NCBI GenBank assembly: GCA_009885085.1
Contig: VFLK01000013.1
Span: forward strand, 1 to 49,497
Direction: 5' to 3'
DNA: 49,497 bases
Source of the DNA: Minisyncoccota bacterium
Lineage (GTDB): Bacteria; Patescibacteriota; Microgenomatia; UBA1400; PJMF01
Part shown: positions 35,504 through 45,787 of the stretch, one piece after another
Layout: each line of letters starts with the position of its first letter
Numbering within the stretch: position 1 is the stretch's first letter
Notes under the pieces: generated by a model
The model's input: the letters and a program-made list of their open reading frames with translations, nothing else
Database searches by the model: none
Told to the model about the DNA's origin: nothing
Program-made: the position numbers and the translations under genes

Positions 35504-36253
35504 TTATAATTTGTATGGAACCTCGAGCTTGAATGCTTGATTGTGAACCCGTTTAGCAACTTTTTCTACAATTTCTGGAGAAATATTTTCAATATTTATT
35601 TCTGAAGCTTCTTTGTTATTATCAATTATTTCCTTCAGAACCAAATCGGCTGCTTCATAACCAAAGCCTAGTTCGTTTTCGTCAGTTTGGTCTTTCCAGA
35701 GTCCAGCCGATGGTTTTTTGGTTAAAATTTCATTAGGAATATCAAAATATTGAGCTAATTGGCGAATCTGGGTTTTGTACAGGTGAACAATTGGCTCTAT
35801 GTCAGAGGCTTCATCTCCAAATCTAGTGAAATATCCTAAATAATGTTCTGATTTATTTTCAGTTCCAATTACAAGACCATTTTTTTCTTTAGCAATATCG
35901 TATGTAATTATCATTCTTACACGAGCCATAATATTTCCTTTGCGCATTATTTCATCTTGAGAAATATTGAGAGAACTACAAATCCCGTCAACGCTACTTT
36001 TAATATTTTTGATAACAATATTTTCTTTTGGAATCTGGTTCCATTCGCAGATTGATAAAGCATCTGTCATGTCTTGATCGCCGTAAGGCATTAAGACTGG
36101 ATAAATATTATTAGGAAGAATTGCTCTAGTGATCAAAGTTAAAGAAATGGCGGAATCAATCCCACCTGAAACTGCAATGATGGCGGAGTTAATGTTATTT
36201 TTGGTGAAAGTTCCTTTGAGGAATTTTTGTATTTTTTCAGCTTCTACTTGCAT
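35504..36253 (-). CDS. nadE: NH3-dependent NAD+ synthase
   Basis: AIIAVSGGIDSAISLTLITRA; VIGTENKSEHYLGYFTRFGDEASDIEPI. Confidence 0.92.
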   Translation of the reverse strand: MQVEAEKIQKFLKGTFTKNNINSAIIAVSGGIDSAISLTLITRAILPNNIYPVLMPYGDQDMTDALSICEWNQIPKENIVIKNIKSSVDGICSSLNISQDEIMRKGNIMARVRMIITYDIAKEKNGLVIGTENKSEHYLGYFTRFGDEASDIEPIVHLYKTQIRQLAQYFDIPNEILTKKPSAGLWKDQTDENELGFGYEAADLVLKEIIDNNKEASEINIENISPEIVEKVAKRVHNQAFKLEVPYKL

Positions 36254-36260
36254 AATGTCA

Positions 36261-36809
36261 TTAATAAAGATTGTTTTCTTTAATAAAATTAATAATTTCT
36301 GGAGTGGTAAGTAATTCGAGGGATTTTCCCTCTTTGACCATTTTTTTTATCTGGGTTGAAGAAACATCAATATTTTCTACATGCTCAAGTTTTTTCATGT
36401 TTGGAAGCAGATTTACTAGAGGAAAGCCAGTTCTTGGATACACCAAAACTTGAAAGTTTTTAAGAATATCTTCGTACCTGTGCCATTTTTTAAAATCGGC
36501 CAACTGGTCGGATCCAATTATCCAAACAAACGTATCGTTTGGAAATAGTTTTTGAAAATATTCTAGAGTTTCAATCGAGTAGCTCGTTGAATTTTTATTT
36601 AATTCGTAAGCACAGATAGAAAAGTTTTTGAATGTTTTTAACATTGAAAAACGATCAGTTGCAGAGGAAATATCTTTTTGATATGGGTGCTGGGCGCATG
36701 GAACAAACCAAACGACATCGCAATATTCTTTTGCAATTATTGTATTAGCAACCGTTAAATGCCCGTTGTGCGGCGGATCAAAACTTCCTCCAAAAAGACC
36801 GATTTTCAT
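36261..36809 (-). CDS. nadD: Nicotinate-nucleotide adenylyltransferase
   Basis: MKIGLFGGSFDPPHNGHLTVAN; IIGSDQLADFKKWHRYEDI; ISSTQIKKMV-like VSSTQIKKMV. Confidence 0.93.
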   Translation of the reverse strand: MKIGLFGGSFDPPHNGHLTVANTIIAKEYCDVVWFVPCAQHPYQKDISSATDRFSMLKTFKNFSICAYELNKNSTSYSIETLEYFQKLFPNDTFVWIIGSDQLADFKKWHRYEDILKNFQVLVYPRTGFPLVNLLPNMKKLEHVENIDVSSTQIKKMVKEGKSLELLTTPEIINFIKENNLY

Positions 36810-36893
36810 TCCGTAATTATACATCATGGGTTAGAATATTTTTTATCTGTTAGAATAAAAACATAAAATACCTAAGGCAAATTGTAAATTAAT

Positions 36894-37721
36894 ATGAGTA
36901 TCCTATTTTTTCAGTTTTATCGTTGGATTTTTTGTAGACCATTTTTTTATAAATTTAATAAACATTTATTTAAGTTGTCATTGCGCGGCTTGGGAGTTTT
37001 AAATTCTGATATTGCTAGCGCCACGGGTGAAGATTATCTATTAGAGAAACTTTCCAAAAAATGGAACCCAAAAATAATCGTTGATGTAGGCTCTAATACT
37101 GATGCATATGGATACAAATTTTTTACTGATGCAAAAATATTTGCTATCGAGCCTCATCCGCTGACGTACAAGAAATTGAGAGAGATGTTTATTGGAATTA
37201 CCCGTATCAAGAAATGCAATTTGGCTTTGAGTAACAACAATGGGAATGCAAAATTGTGGGATTTTGCCGAAGAATCTGAGATTAAAAAAACTCAACCAAC
37301 TTCACAGCTTTCTTCCTTGGACAAAAATGTAATCAATAAAATTCATGGCCAAAAAGCTCAAGCATTTTTAGTAAAAAAGATGACTTTGGATTCTTTTGCC
37401 ACAAAGTATAGAATAGACAAAATTGACTTCTTGAAAATTGATACCGAGGGGCATGAACTTCAGGTACTCCAAGGAGCAAAGAAGCTATTGAAAGATAATA
37501 AAATAGATCTAATTCAGTTTGAGTTTAATGAAATGAATGTATTGTCGGGGAGTTTTTTGAGAAATTTTATGGATTTGCTGCCTGGATTTAAATTTTTCCG
37601 TTTAATGCCTAGAGGGTTATATTCGCTAAATGACTATAAGCCACTTACTCATGAAATATTTGGTTTTCAAAATATTTTAGCCGTTCGAATTAATAAATTA
37701 GACTTAATTAAAAATATATAA
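36894..37721 (+). CDS. FkbM-family methyltransferase
   Basis: IIVDVGSNTDAYGYKF...IDFLKIDTEGHELQVLQGAKKLL. Confidence 0.85.
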   Translation: MSILFFQFYRWIFCRPFFYKFNKHLFKLSLRGLGVLNSDIASATGEDYLLEKLSKKWNPKIIVDVGSNTDAYGYKFFTDAKIFAIEPHPLTYKKLREMFIGITRIKKCNLALSNNNGNAKLWDFAEESEIKKTQPTSQLSSLDKNVINKIHGQKAQAFLVKKMTLDSFATKYRIDKIDFLKIDTEGHELQVLQGAKKLLKDNKIDLIQFEFNEMNVLSGSFLRNFMDLLPGFKFFRLMPRGLYSLNDYKPLTHEIFGFQNILAVRINKLDLIKNI

Positions 37722-37763
37722 TTTTTATTTAATTCGTAGGCGCAGATTCTTCCAATAGCAATA

Positions 37764-38423
37764 TTATTTTTTATCTAGCACAATTCTGGCGCCTGAAAAG
37801 TTAGCAACTTCACCGCTTGTTGATCTTATTTGGAGTGCGTAAGTGTTATTTCCGTTAAATAGCTTAAATTTAGGCGAACTTTTCCATGTTGTTGTACTAG
37901 TTGAGTGTGAAATTTCAGTAATCGCCATAATAGACCCGGTGGTTTTATTCACAAGTCTTGCCCAGGATTCGCCGCCAATGACCGACAATCCTACTTCAAA
38001 AACTGCATCAATATCAGTAGGGTAGTCAGCGCTATTTAAATTAACTTCGACTCCTGAATCTGTCCAATCATTATTTTTTGTATTTGCTGAACCAATATAT
38101 ATAATTTGTTTTTGAAAAATTGACGCAGCTGAATTTTTGTTAACGCTGGCAGGTAGGTTAGAATCGTCTTCTAATTTTTCTATTCTATTGAGCAAAGCTG
38201 AAGAGCTTGCTGAAAGATCTTTCATGTGATTCTCAAGGTCTACAATTATCAAGCTTGATTCATCCTGCGTGTTTACCACCGGCTTTTTGTTTTCAGTATT
38301 TACAATAATTTCTGGAAATTTTTTGTTGTTCTCGTCGATACGAAGGTAAAGGACAAATAGTGTCGACAATCCACATAAAAAAAAGAACAAAACGAAGGTG
38401 ATTATTTTTTCAAACTTTGACAT
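37764..38423 (-). CDS. Hypothetical single-TM extracytoplasmic protein
   Basis: N-terminal TM ITFVLFFFLCGLSTLFVLYL. Confidence 0.65.
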   Translation of the reverse strand: MSKFEKIITFVLFFFLCGLSTLFVLYLRIDENNKKFPEIIVNTENKKPVVNTQDESSLIIVDLENHMKDLSASSSALLNRIEKLEDDSNLPASVNKNSAASIFQKQIIYIGSANTKNNDWTDSGVEVNLNSADYPTDIDAVFEVGLSVIGGESWARLVNKTTGSIMAITEISHSTSTTTWKSSPKFKLFNGNNTYALQIRSTSGEVANFSGARIVLDKK

Positions 38424-38726
38424 AATTTAACTATCTTAATCAAAATCATATCATTTTTTTAGATTGAGAATGTCTTTAAAATGTTATTAAATCGGTCTTT
38501 TCTCTCTGGTGTCATAATATTCATTCTGATTGCGAAAACTGTTTTCCAAAGCATTGTTCTTAGTAAATATAAATTCCTCAAATCTTTGCAGCCACGTTTG
38601 CCAGAATGACTTCTCCATTAATTAGATATTCGAGTTCAGATTCTAAGCAAGTGACTAGGTAATCATAAAAAGAATTGTCAGATCCTCGTTCATATAAGCC
38701 ACAGCGTAGTAAATATTTGACATAAT

Positions 38727-39596
38727 TTAAAGTGATGTTAAAACGATTCCAATTATTGTAAGCAAAATTCCAAATGCCTGAACTTTGGTAATCTTTTCTT
38801 TGAGAAAAACTACCGCCATTAATATGGTTACTACAGAGAGGGCGGAGGCTATTGGCGAGACTAATATCAAGTCTCCAAATTCCAGCCCGTAATTCATGCT
38901 TGCAACTGCTGCTGCCTCTAGAACACCGACCAGAACAGTAACTAAAAGTATTTTTTTAGTTGCTTTTTCAATCTTAAGATTCTTCTTGGTGGAAAATGAG
39001 AAAATTATTAATGTGATAATTGCTCCAAATTTTACATATAGAGATGTTGGTAGCCAGCCAATCTTTTCAGAAATAAATTCACTTAAATTCCAAAAGATTC
39101 CAAAGAAAACTGATGCTAGCAGAGCCTCTTTAACACCAGCCAACAACTTAAACTCTTTATTTTTAATATCATTAAAATTAACTGAAACAAGAAAAACTCC
39201 TGATAATATTAGAAAAACTGAGAATAATTGAAAAGCAGTTAGACTCTGACCTGAAAAGATGATAGCGATCAGCATCGCGATAATTACATTTAAGTTGATA
39301 GTTGCTGATACAACTGAGACATTTCCAATTTCAAATGCTTTGTAGAAATATAAGTACGCAGTAGCATAGAATATTGATGAAATAAAAATAATTATTCCTA
39401 ATATTAGGGAAACTTGAGTATTGATTCCAAATAATGGAATCAATAAAATTGTAAAGATTATTCCAGCTAGTTGAGACCAGAAGAATGCCTTAAGATGACC
39501 TATCTGGTCAGAAGAAAGATTTGCAAAGAAATCAGAAATTCCCCAGCCAAACATGGCTCCTAAACCTGAAAGTACGCTAATTAGTGTTTTATCCAT
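38727..39596 (-). CDS. EamA/DMT-family transporter
   Basis: Ten hydrophobic segments; VSVVSATINLNVIIAMLIAIIFSG...ASALSVVTILMAVVFLKEKIT. Confidence 0.82.
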   Translation of the reverse strand: MDKTLISVLSGLGAMFGWGISDFFANLSSDQIGHLKAFFWSQLAGIIFTILLIPLFGINTQVSLILGIIIFISSIFYATAYLYFYKAFEIGNVSVVSATINLNVIIAMLIAIIFSGQSLTAFQLFSVFLILSGVFLVSVNFNDIKNKEFKLLAGVKEALLASVFFGIFWNLSEFISEKIGWLPTSLYVKFGAIITLIIFSFSTKKNLKIEKATKKILLVTVLVGVLEAAAVASMNYGLEFGDLILVSPIASALSVVTILMAVVFLKEKITKVQAFGILLTIIGIVLTSL

Positions 39597-39607
39597 AATG
39601 TTATCTA

Positions 39608-40831
39608 TTATGTTAGTTTTTTTGCCAAACTTAAAATTCCAATTTGCGATAGTGCGGCTAACAAAACAACTACAGAAACAGCAGTCTTGCTATCAAAATT
39701 ATAGATCAAAAATAAGTACAAAATTGTAGTAATTGTACGTCCCAGATTAATATAAATCTCATGGTCAAATAATAGTCGAAAGCTAGTGGTTATTCCTCCG
39801 TCACTATTTTGTTCAACCTGGCTATAGAAAATTGGAAAGAAAACAAACCAATAAAGTTTGTCAAAAATTATCATTGCTACCAGGTAAATCAAGATGCTTA
39901 GATAGTTGAAAGACACAAGCATAAAAATAGAACTGAGTATCAGTGGTACTAGTCCAAAAAGAAGTATTTTTGTTCGATTACTTGAAGCATTTTTTAATCT
40001 TCCTAATATATATAGAGATACACCAGCAACTACACTAATCAAGCTCATTATCGTTCCGAGTACTCCTTCGTTTCCAATGTAAGTAATTATTAATGCTCCA
40101 GGTAAAGCCAGTGCGAGAGCAAACTGCATGCTACCTAAGAAGGTAAATGCTCGAAACAATTTCCATTGTTTTGGAGGGTTAGTTACCCAGAGTTTAGTGA
40201 TGATAGGGTTTTTAGTACTGTGTTTTTTTACTATTAATCCGGCTAATACAAATATACTTATGCCAAACATTGCTAATAATCGATAAGCAGAAATTTTATC
40301 CCATCCCCATGAAGGTGAGAGCGCAATGAGCCAGCCAATTATTAATGGAGTGACTGTTCCAGTTATTGAACCCATTGATCCTGTTAAACCTGAAATATAA
40401 TCTCTCTGATCATTAGCCACTTCAGCGGTATATAGAAAACTTCTAGTTCCCCAATACAAGCCTAATGGAATTCCATAAAATAAACCAAAAATAAAAATGC
40501 TAGTAAAATTAATTACTGGCAAGAAAAATAAGATTAGTACCATTGAACCAAGGCCAATTAGTCCAGTTACAGAAACGTCGCGCAAAGAATATTTTCTGAG
40601 TAACTTTGCTGCTAAAATTAAGGCAAGTGGCATAGTAATGTACATGCCAAGAGCAAATACAGCTGGTGATTCAATTTTGCCAGATTGTTGAACTATGAAA
40701 GCCAACATAAAAATCCAAGTGCTGACGTCAGCTAATTGGTAAAGCAGGATCGACCAAGTTAAGGCTCTAGCTTTTTGGGACAAACTCTTAAAGTGAGCTA
40801 TTTCGGCTAATAAAATATTTTTGAGAAACAT
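39608..40831 (-). CDS. MFS-type transporter
   Basis: About 12 hydrophobic segments; length and arrangement typical of MFS. Confidence 0.75.
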   Translation of the reverse strand: MFLKNILLAEIAHFKSLSQKARALTWSILLYQLADVSTWIFMLAFIVQQSGKIESPAVFALGMYITMPLALILAAKLLRKYSLRDVSVTGLIGLGSMVLILFFLPVINFTSIFIFGLFYGIPLGLYWGTRSFLYTAEVANDQRDYISGLTGSMGSITGTVTPLIIGWLIALSPSWGWDKISAYRLLAMFGISIFVLAGLIVKKHSTKNPIITKLWVTNPPKQWKLFRAFTFLGSMQFALALALPGALIITYIGNEGVLGTIMSLISVVAGVSLYILGRLKNASSNRTKILLFGLVPLILSSIFMLVSFNYLSILIYLVAMIIFDKLYWFVFFPIFYSQVEQNSDGGITTSFRLLFDHEIYINLGRTITTILYLFLIYNFDSKTAVSVVVLLAALSQIGILSLAKKLT

Positions 40832-40915
40832 GGAAAGTATTATATATGGTTTTCGAAATATTTATGATATCATTTCGATAATTAAAAAACGTTCTGCCCA
40901 GAATAGAGATTTTTA

Positions 40916-42166
40916 ATGTTTGAAACTTTAAAAGGAGCCCCTCCCGAACCAAGTATCCATGTTCCTAAAAGCTTTGTGGTTTATAAACCTGAGTTATCTG
41001 TGGTATTGAAAAAAAAATTTCCAGAGATTCGTCTTGATATAACTGGATTTGATAATTTAATGAAGTTGATTTTATCTGGAAAATCTCCTCATGCTGTGAT
41101 GATGTGGTTATTAAATGGTGACAACTATGAGGCGGCTTTAGCAGACTTAGACAATGTACATGCATTTACTCAGGAAAATAAATATATAGGTCCAAATGTC
41201 GAATTATTAGGAGCGTTAATTCCATTTATGGATCTTCGACAAGACCAGCCAAGTCTGAAACCTGTTCCAGGAAAACCAGGTGAATATGCCATTGTTTCAG
41301 CTCAAGCAAGTTTTACCAAGGCTATTTTAGCTCCAAGAATGGCTAGTTTGGGAATAGATTATTTTGCTACTTTTGACCCACATAGCTATCTTGCTGGCAC
41401 TCATTTTAAGGAAGCAGGCGTCGAGCCTATCAATTTGACAGCTGCTATTTTAATGATTAAGGAACTCAAGAATAGGAGCTTGCTAAATGGCAATCTAGAA
41501 AATGTAATATGTGGTGTTGATTTGGGCAATTTACCTTTAGCGAAGACAGTCAAGGATTATTTAGAAATTAATATTGCCATGATTGATAAAATTAGAATCC
41601 CGGATGGTGATACTGGAGATTCAAAAGTTGAGAATAATTTTATTTATGGTAATGTTAGAGGCAAAAGGGTGATTGTAATGGATGACATGATTAGCAGTGG
41701 AACGACTCTGATAGAAACAGTTAAAGAACTTCTAAATCAGGGAGCTAAAGAAATTCTTGTTTGTGCTACTCATCCAGTATTTGTCAAAGATTATTACAAT
41801 AAGTTACAAGAATTACTTCAATTTGAAGAAGTAAAAATTGTTTTAACTACAAATACACTTCCATTAGAGAGACCTCATCCATATCCAAATAAAACATTGC
41901 CAAAAAATGATCTGGCAAAACCTAGTGATCCCCCTGAAAGAAAACAGGTTCAAATGCTTGATATCGATGCTGACATTTCTGAAGTTTTGGAATCAATGTT
42001 AAAAGGCGGAAGTGCTCCGGAGGTTAGAGAACTATTAAGTGGTCTAGCAATAGTTAGGGAGAGTCCAAGACAGATTTATAGAGATTTAACAGGAAAAAAC
42101 CTTCCAGAGAGAAAAGTTACTCATGAGTACGTTGAGGGAAAGTTTATTCCATTAAAGAATGCTTAG
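40916..42166 (+). CDS. Divergent ribose-phosphate pyrophosphokinase-like protein
   Basis: VIVMDDMISSGTTLIETVKELLNQGAKEILVCATHPVF PRPP loop; FDPHSYLAGTHF. Confidence 0.78.
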   Translation: MFETLKGAPPEPSIHVPKSFVVYKPELSVVLKKKFPEIRLDITGFDNLMKLILSGKSPHAVMMWLLNGDNYEAALADLDNVHAFTQENKYIGPNVELLGALIPFMDLRQDQPSLKPVPGKPGEYAIVSAQASFTKAILAPRMASLGIDYFATFDPHSYLAGTHFKEAGVEPINLTAAILMIKELKNRSLLNGNLENVICGVDLGNLPLAKTVKDYLEINIAMIDKIRIPDGDTGDSKVENNFIYGNVRGKRVIVMDDMISSGTTLIETVKELLNQGAKEILVCATHPVFVKDYYNKLQELLQFEEVKIVLTTNTLPLERPHPYPNKTLPKNDLAKPSDPPERKQVQMLDIDADISEVLESMLKGGSAPEVRELLSGLAIVRESPRQIYRDLTGKNLPERKVTHEYVEGKFIPLKNA

Positions 42167-42212
42167 TCTATTTATAGTTTATGAGTTTATTCATTCGTGT
42201 TAACATATCGAA

Positions 42213-43121
42213 ATGGATAAAGTTATAAAACTAAAAGTTATTTCATTGAATTTGTGGACGGGTGGATTATTATTTGATGAGATTCTTCAATTTCTGAAGG
42301 GTGAAAATCCAGATATACTATTACTCCAAGAAGTTTATAACAGCGACGATTTGTCATTGAAAAGAAATTTCCGATCTTTTTCTATTTTGAGGGACGAACT
42401 AAATTTTTCATATTCACATTTTGCGCCTGCTTTTTTGGAATCAATTAAAAGCTCTCAAGCAGTGAACGACTTATCTGCTGTAGCACCCGTTACGAATATC
42501 CCTAACCAAAAAATAGAGCAGGGTAATGCAATATTTAGTAAGTTTCCGTTGGAAGCACAAGAGACCAAATTTTATGATATTCCATTTGGTGATCGCATCG
42601 ATGAGTTTGCTTATTACTCAGTTACTCCAAGAAATTTGCAACATGTAATTCTTGATTTAAATCCTGCTGATAAAAAAGCTGACGGTCAAGCTTTGCTTGA
42701 TGGGAAAAGCACTTCCATAGAAGGTAATCAAAAACTTCATGTGCTTAACACACAGGGAATTTGGGGTACACATGGCAATGATACCGATCGAAGATTAAAA
42801 ATGGGTGATTTTATTGCTAATGAAGTTTCCACAAGTACTCAATCTGAAAAATATCCTGTGCTTTTGGCAGGCGATTTTAATTTAAATCCTTATACAAAGA
42901 CAGTTGAGAAAATTGAAAATATTTTGGAAAGTGTTTTTAAATCAAGTTTGAAAACGAGTTTTAATCTTAAGCGAAAGAACCTAGAAAAAGATCCTGGATA
43001 TGCAACTTCGGCTGTTGATATGATGCTTGTTTCCAGCGATATTAAAGTTCTAAAAAAAAGTTGTCCGAATGTCGACGTCTCGGATCACTTGCCTCTGGTA
43101 GTAGAGTTGGAGGTTGGTTAA
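42213..43121 (+). CDS. Endonuclease/exonuclease/phosphatase family protein
   Basis: VISLNLWTGGLLFDEILQFLKGENPDILLLQEVY; LLAGDFNLNPYT; VDVSDHLPLVVELE. Confidence 0.88.
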   Translation: MDKVIKLKVISLNLWTGGLLFDEILQFLKGENPDILLLQEVYNSDDLSLKRNFRSFSILRDELNFSYSHFAPAFLESIKSSQAVNDLSAVAPVTNIPNQKIEQGNAIFSKFPLEAQETKFYDIPFGDRIDEFAYYSVTPRNLQHVILDLNPADKKADGQALLDGKSTSIEGNQKLHVLNTQGIWGTHGNDTDRRLKMGDFIANEVSTSTQSEKYPVLLAGDFNLNPYTKTVEKIENILESVFKSSLKTSFNLKRKNLEKDPGYATSAVDMMLVSSDIKVLKKSCPNVDVSDHLPLVVELEVG

Positions 43122-43181
43122 TAAGTCAGTCAGCTAGTTAGTTTGGCTCAAGTTTTTTCTCGAATTAAAATAATTTTTTAA

Positions 43182-43829
43182 TTAAGATTCTGCGCCAATC
43201 GATGTTGGCTCTCCATGACCTGGATAACAAATAGTTTCTTTGGGATAGCTAAACAATTTTTGTAGAGATTTTTCCATATCCAATGGCTTTGAATATTTAT
43301 GATCAGTTCTTCCAACTGCATCTTTAAAAAGTGTATCACCGGTAAAAATGATAGTTTTAGATCCTTTTGAAATTAAAGAAATGCTTCCTGGAGTATGTCC
43401 TGGGGTTTCAATTACCTCTAGCTTACAATTTCCAAATTCTAAAATTTTGCCTTCATTAATAAATGAAACTTCCGAAGGAACTGGAGCTACTTCATGTTTT
43501 TTTAGCCAGAAAATAGCACTTTTTTGCGCATCCTTAATCAGAAAATCATCATTTTTGTGCAGAAAAATTGGCAAATCAAAATTCAGTCTTAATTCAAGTG
43601 AGCCGAGTACGTGATCGAAATGCCCATGGGTGAAAACTACACAAAGTGGCTTGAGCTTTAGTTCAAGAATTTTTTCACTGATAAAACTTCCGTCATCTCC
43701 TGGGTCAATGATAATAGTTTCTTGCGTATCAGGACATGAGACTAAATAACAATTGGAATCAAGCTCTCCTAAAGTTAGAGTTAAAATTTCGGGATCTGAA
43801 TTGTGTGCCGAATTTTTGTTTTTTTGCAA
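43182..43829 (-). CDS. Metallo-beta-lactamase-fold hydrolase (glyoxalase II-like)
   Basis: VFTHGHFDHVLGS; ETPGHTPGSISL; FTGDTLFKDAVGRTD; CYPGHGEPTSI. Confidence 0.9.
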   Translation of the reverse strand: MQKNKNSAHNSDPEILTLTLGELDSNCYLVSCPDTQETIIIDPGDDGSFISEKILELKLKPLCVVFTHGHFDHVLGSLELRLNFDLPIFLHKNDDFLIKDAQKSAIFWLKKHEVAPVPSEVSFINEGKILEFGNCKLEVIETPGHTPGSISLISKGSKTIIFTGDTLFKDAVGRTDHKYSKPLDMEKSLQKLFSYPKETICYPGHGEPTSIGAES

Positions 43830-43841
43830 AATAATTTTGTT

Positions 43842-44489
43842 TTAAATTGACCAAAGAAGCGACAAGATATTAGATATAAAATTAATGATAGGAGTAATTA
43901 AATGAGAAATAGGAGAGCCATTGCCATTCCAAGGTAAGATTAACCCAATAAGAACTAAGGTTCCATATTTGTTCATAAAAAGTTCGTATTCCAACGCAAT
44001 TTGCTTTGGAAGCAAGGCTTGAGCAATTTTAGATCCATCAAGCGGTGCAACAGGAATGAGATTAAAAATTGCTAACATTACATTGATAAAAATAATTGTA
44101 ATTAATACTGATAAAAGAATTCCAGAAATATTTGAAATCCCAATTAATAGTGAAAGTATGGCAGCTAAAATAATGTTTGAGGCTGGACCTGCGAGTGCAA
44201 TTAAAGCTGCATCTTTTCTGGGATTTTTTAGGTTGTAGGGATCAAATTGAACTGGTTTTCCCCAACCAAATCCAATCAGTAATATAGCTAGTGTACCCAT
44301 GGGGTCCAGATGTGCCCTAGGGTTAAGAGAGACTCTTCCTTGGTATTTTGGAGTTGGATCGCCCAACTTATCGGCAATGAATGCATGTGAGAATTCGTGG
44401 ATGGTAATTGACACGATTAAGCCAACAGCAATCATTGCAAATGATAGCGGGTCATTAAATAAAACTGACAATAATCCAATTTTAGGCAT
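43842..44489 (-). CDS. Site-2 protease family (M50) membrane metalloprotease
   Basis: ITIHEFSHAFIADKLGDPTPKYQGRVSLNPRAHLDPMGT; NLIPVAPLDGSKI. Confidence 0.9.
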   Translation of the reverse strand: MPKIGLLSVLFNDPLSFAMIAVGLIVSITIHEFSHAFIADKLGDPTPKYQGRVSLNPRAHLDPMGTLAILLIGFGWGKPVQFDPYNLKNPRKDAALIALAGPASNIILAAILSLLIGISNISGILLSVLITIIFINVMLAIFNLIPVAPLDGSKIAQALLPKQIALEYELFMNKYGTLVLIGLILPWNGNGSPISHLITPIINFISNILSLLWSI

Positions 44490-44577
44490 GTTCCAAATTA
44501 TAGACTATTGTGTTTGCCAATCAAGGGGGTAGGTAGTATAATTGCAATCTGATTGAAATTTAACTGGAACAATTATT

Positions 44578-44790
44578 ATGTCAAGTTTTGCATTTAAACA
44601 TAAAAGTATAGCCCATATTGGCAATAAAGTTTCTCATGCCAAAAACAGAAGTTCAAGACCATTTAGATTCAATTTACACACTGTTACCGTCCTAATTGAA
44701 GGTCAAAAACAAAAAATGAAAGTTCCTGCTAAGGTTCTTAAAATGCTAAAGAAATCTGGAATTACCACACACTGGAAAAAGCCAGAATAA
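44578..44790 (+). CDS. rpmB: 50S ribosomal protein L28
   Basis: GNKVSHAKNRSSRPFRFNLHTVTVLIEGQKQKMKVPAKVLKMLKKSGI. Confidence 0.85.
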   Translation: MSSFAFKHKSIAHIGNKVSHAKNRSSRPFRFNLHTVTVLIEGQKQKMKVPAKVLKMLKKSGITTHWKKPE

Positions 44791-44812
44791 ATTTATTTTC
44801 TACAAAACTAAT

Positions 44813-45778
44813 CTATTTAATAATTGAATTTTTGACGTCGTTCCACTTGCTAGGTTCTTTTCCTTCGATGTGAACAGTTTTTAGAACTAATCTGTCGGTG
44901 TTTTTACTTTGATCACAGTCACTTTTTTCAATTTCTAATTCTAACAATTTCATTCTTTTATCACCTTTTTGCGTAGGAACTATTGTCCACAGTCCTGGCC
45001 ATGGAGAGAAAGCTTTACTTGCTCTTTCTAAGGTTAAACTCAGTGATTTATTGTGTTCAAGAGCCTCTTCTAATAATTTGGAAAGTTGAGGTTTCTGATT
45101 TTCAATATTTTTACCTTTCATTGCCATTTTGACAACTTCCCATTCTACAAAAGTTTGATCTTTTTTTAGCAACTTTGTAATGATGGTTGGAGATTTTTCT
45201 GGCTGTGGTTTTGCAAACACAAATTTAGCAATTTTTTGTCCCAAATCTTTACAAATTAGATTAAATGCGTGCGAATAGTAGTTTTCGTGATTCCAGCTTT
45301 TATTAACTTCGAAGAAATCTTGATGAATTATTGGACCTTGATCAAATTTATCATTTATTTTCATTAAGGTAATCGCAGAATCTTCATCATTAAACAAAAT
45401 AGAAAATTGTCCTGGAGAAGTTCCTCGCCATTTTGGAAGTTCGGAAGGATGAATATTCAAAGGAGCGATTTTTGGAAGATCCAATAACCAATTTGGGATG
45501 AAGTAACCAAAATCTACGACAAGTAGAAAGTCTGGAGCAATTGAAATTTTTTGCTCAATGCTTTCGTCAATTTTATCTTCAACATAAATCACGGGTATGC
45601 TATTTTCTTTTGCAAAAACATCAAGCGGATTGGGAGTTAGGATTTTTTTCCTGCCAATAATTTTAGGTTTTGGAGTTAGGATCCAAATAATTTCAAAGTT
45701 TTTGTCATTCTTAAGAGTCTCAGCACAAATTGCAGTTCTTTTGGTTGATCCAGATATAGCGATTGTATAATTATTCAT
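44813..45778 (-). CDS. fmt: Methionyl-tRNA formyltransferase
   Basis: PLNIHPSELPKWRGTSPGQFSILFNDEDSAITLMKINDKFDQGPII. Confidence 0.9.
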   Translation of the reverse strand: MNNYTIAISGSTKRTAICAETLKNDKNFEIIWILTPKPKIIGRKKILTPNPLDVFAKENSIPVIYVEDKIDESIEQKISIAPDFLLVVDFGYFIPNWLLDLPKIAPLNIHPSELPKWRGTSPGQFSILFNDEDSAITLMKINDKFDQGPIIHQDFFEVNKSWNHENYYSHAFNLICKDLGQKIAKFVFAKPQPEKSPTIITKLLKKDQTFVEWEVVKMAMKGKNIENQKPQLSKLLEEALEHNKSLSLTLERASKAFSPWPGLWTIVPTQKGDKRMKLLELEIEKSDCDQSKNTDRLVLKTVHIEGKEPSKWNDVKNSIIK

Positions 45779-45787
45779 TTATAAAGT

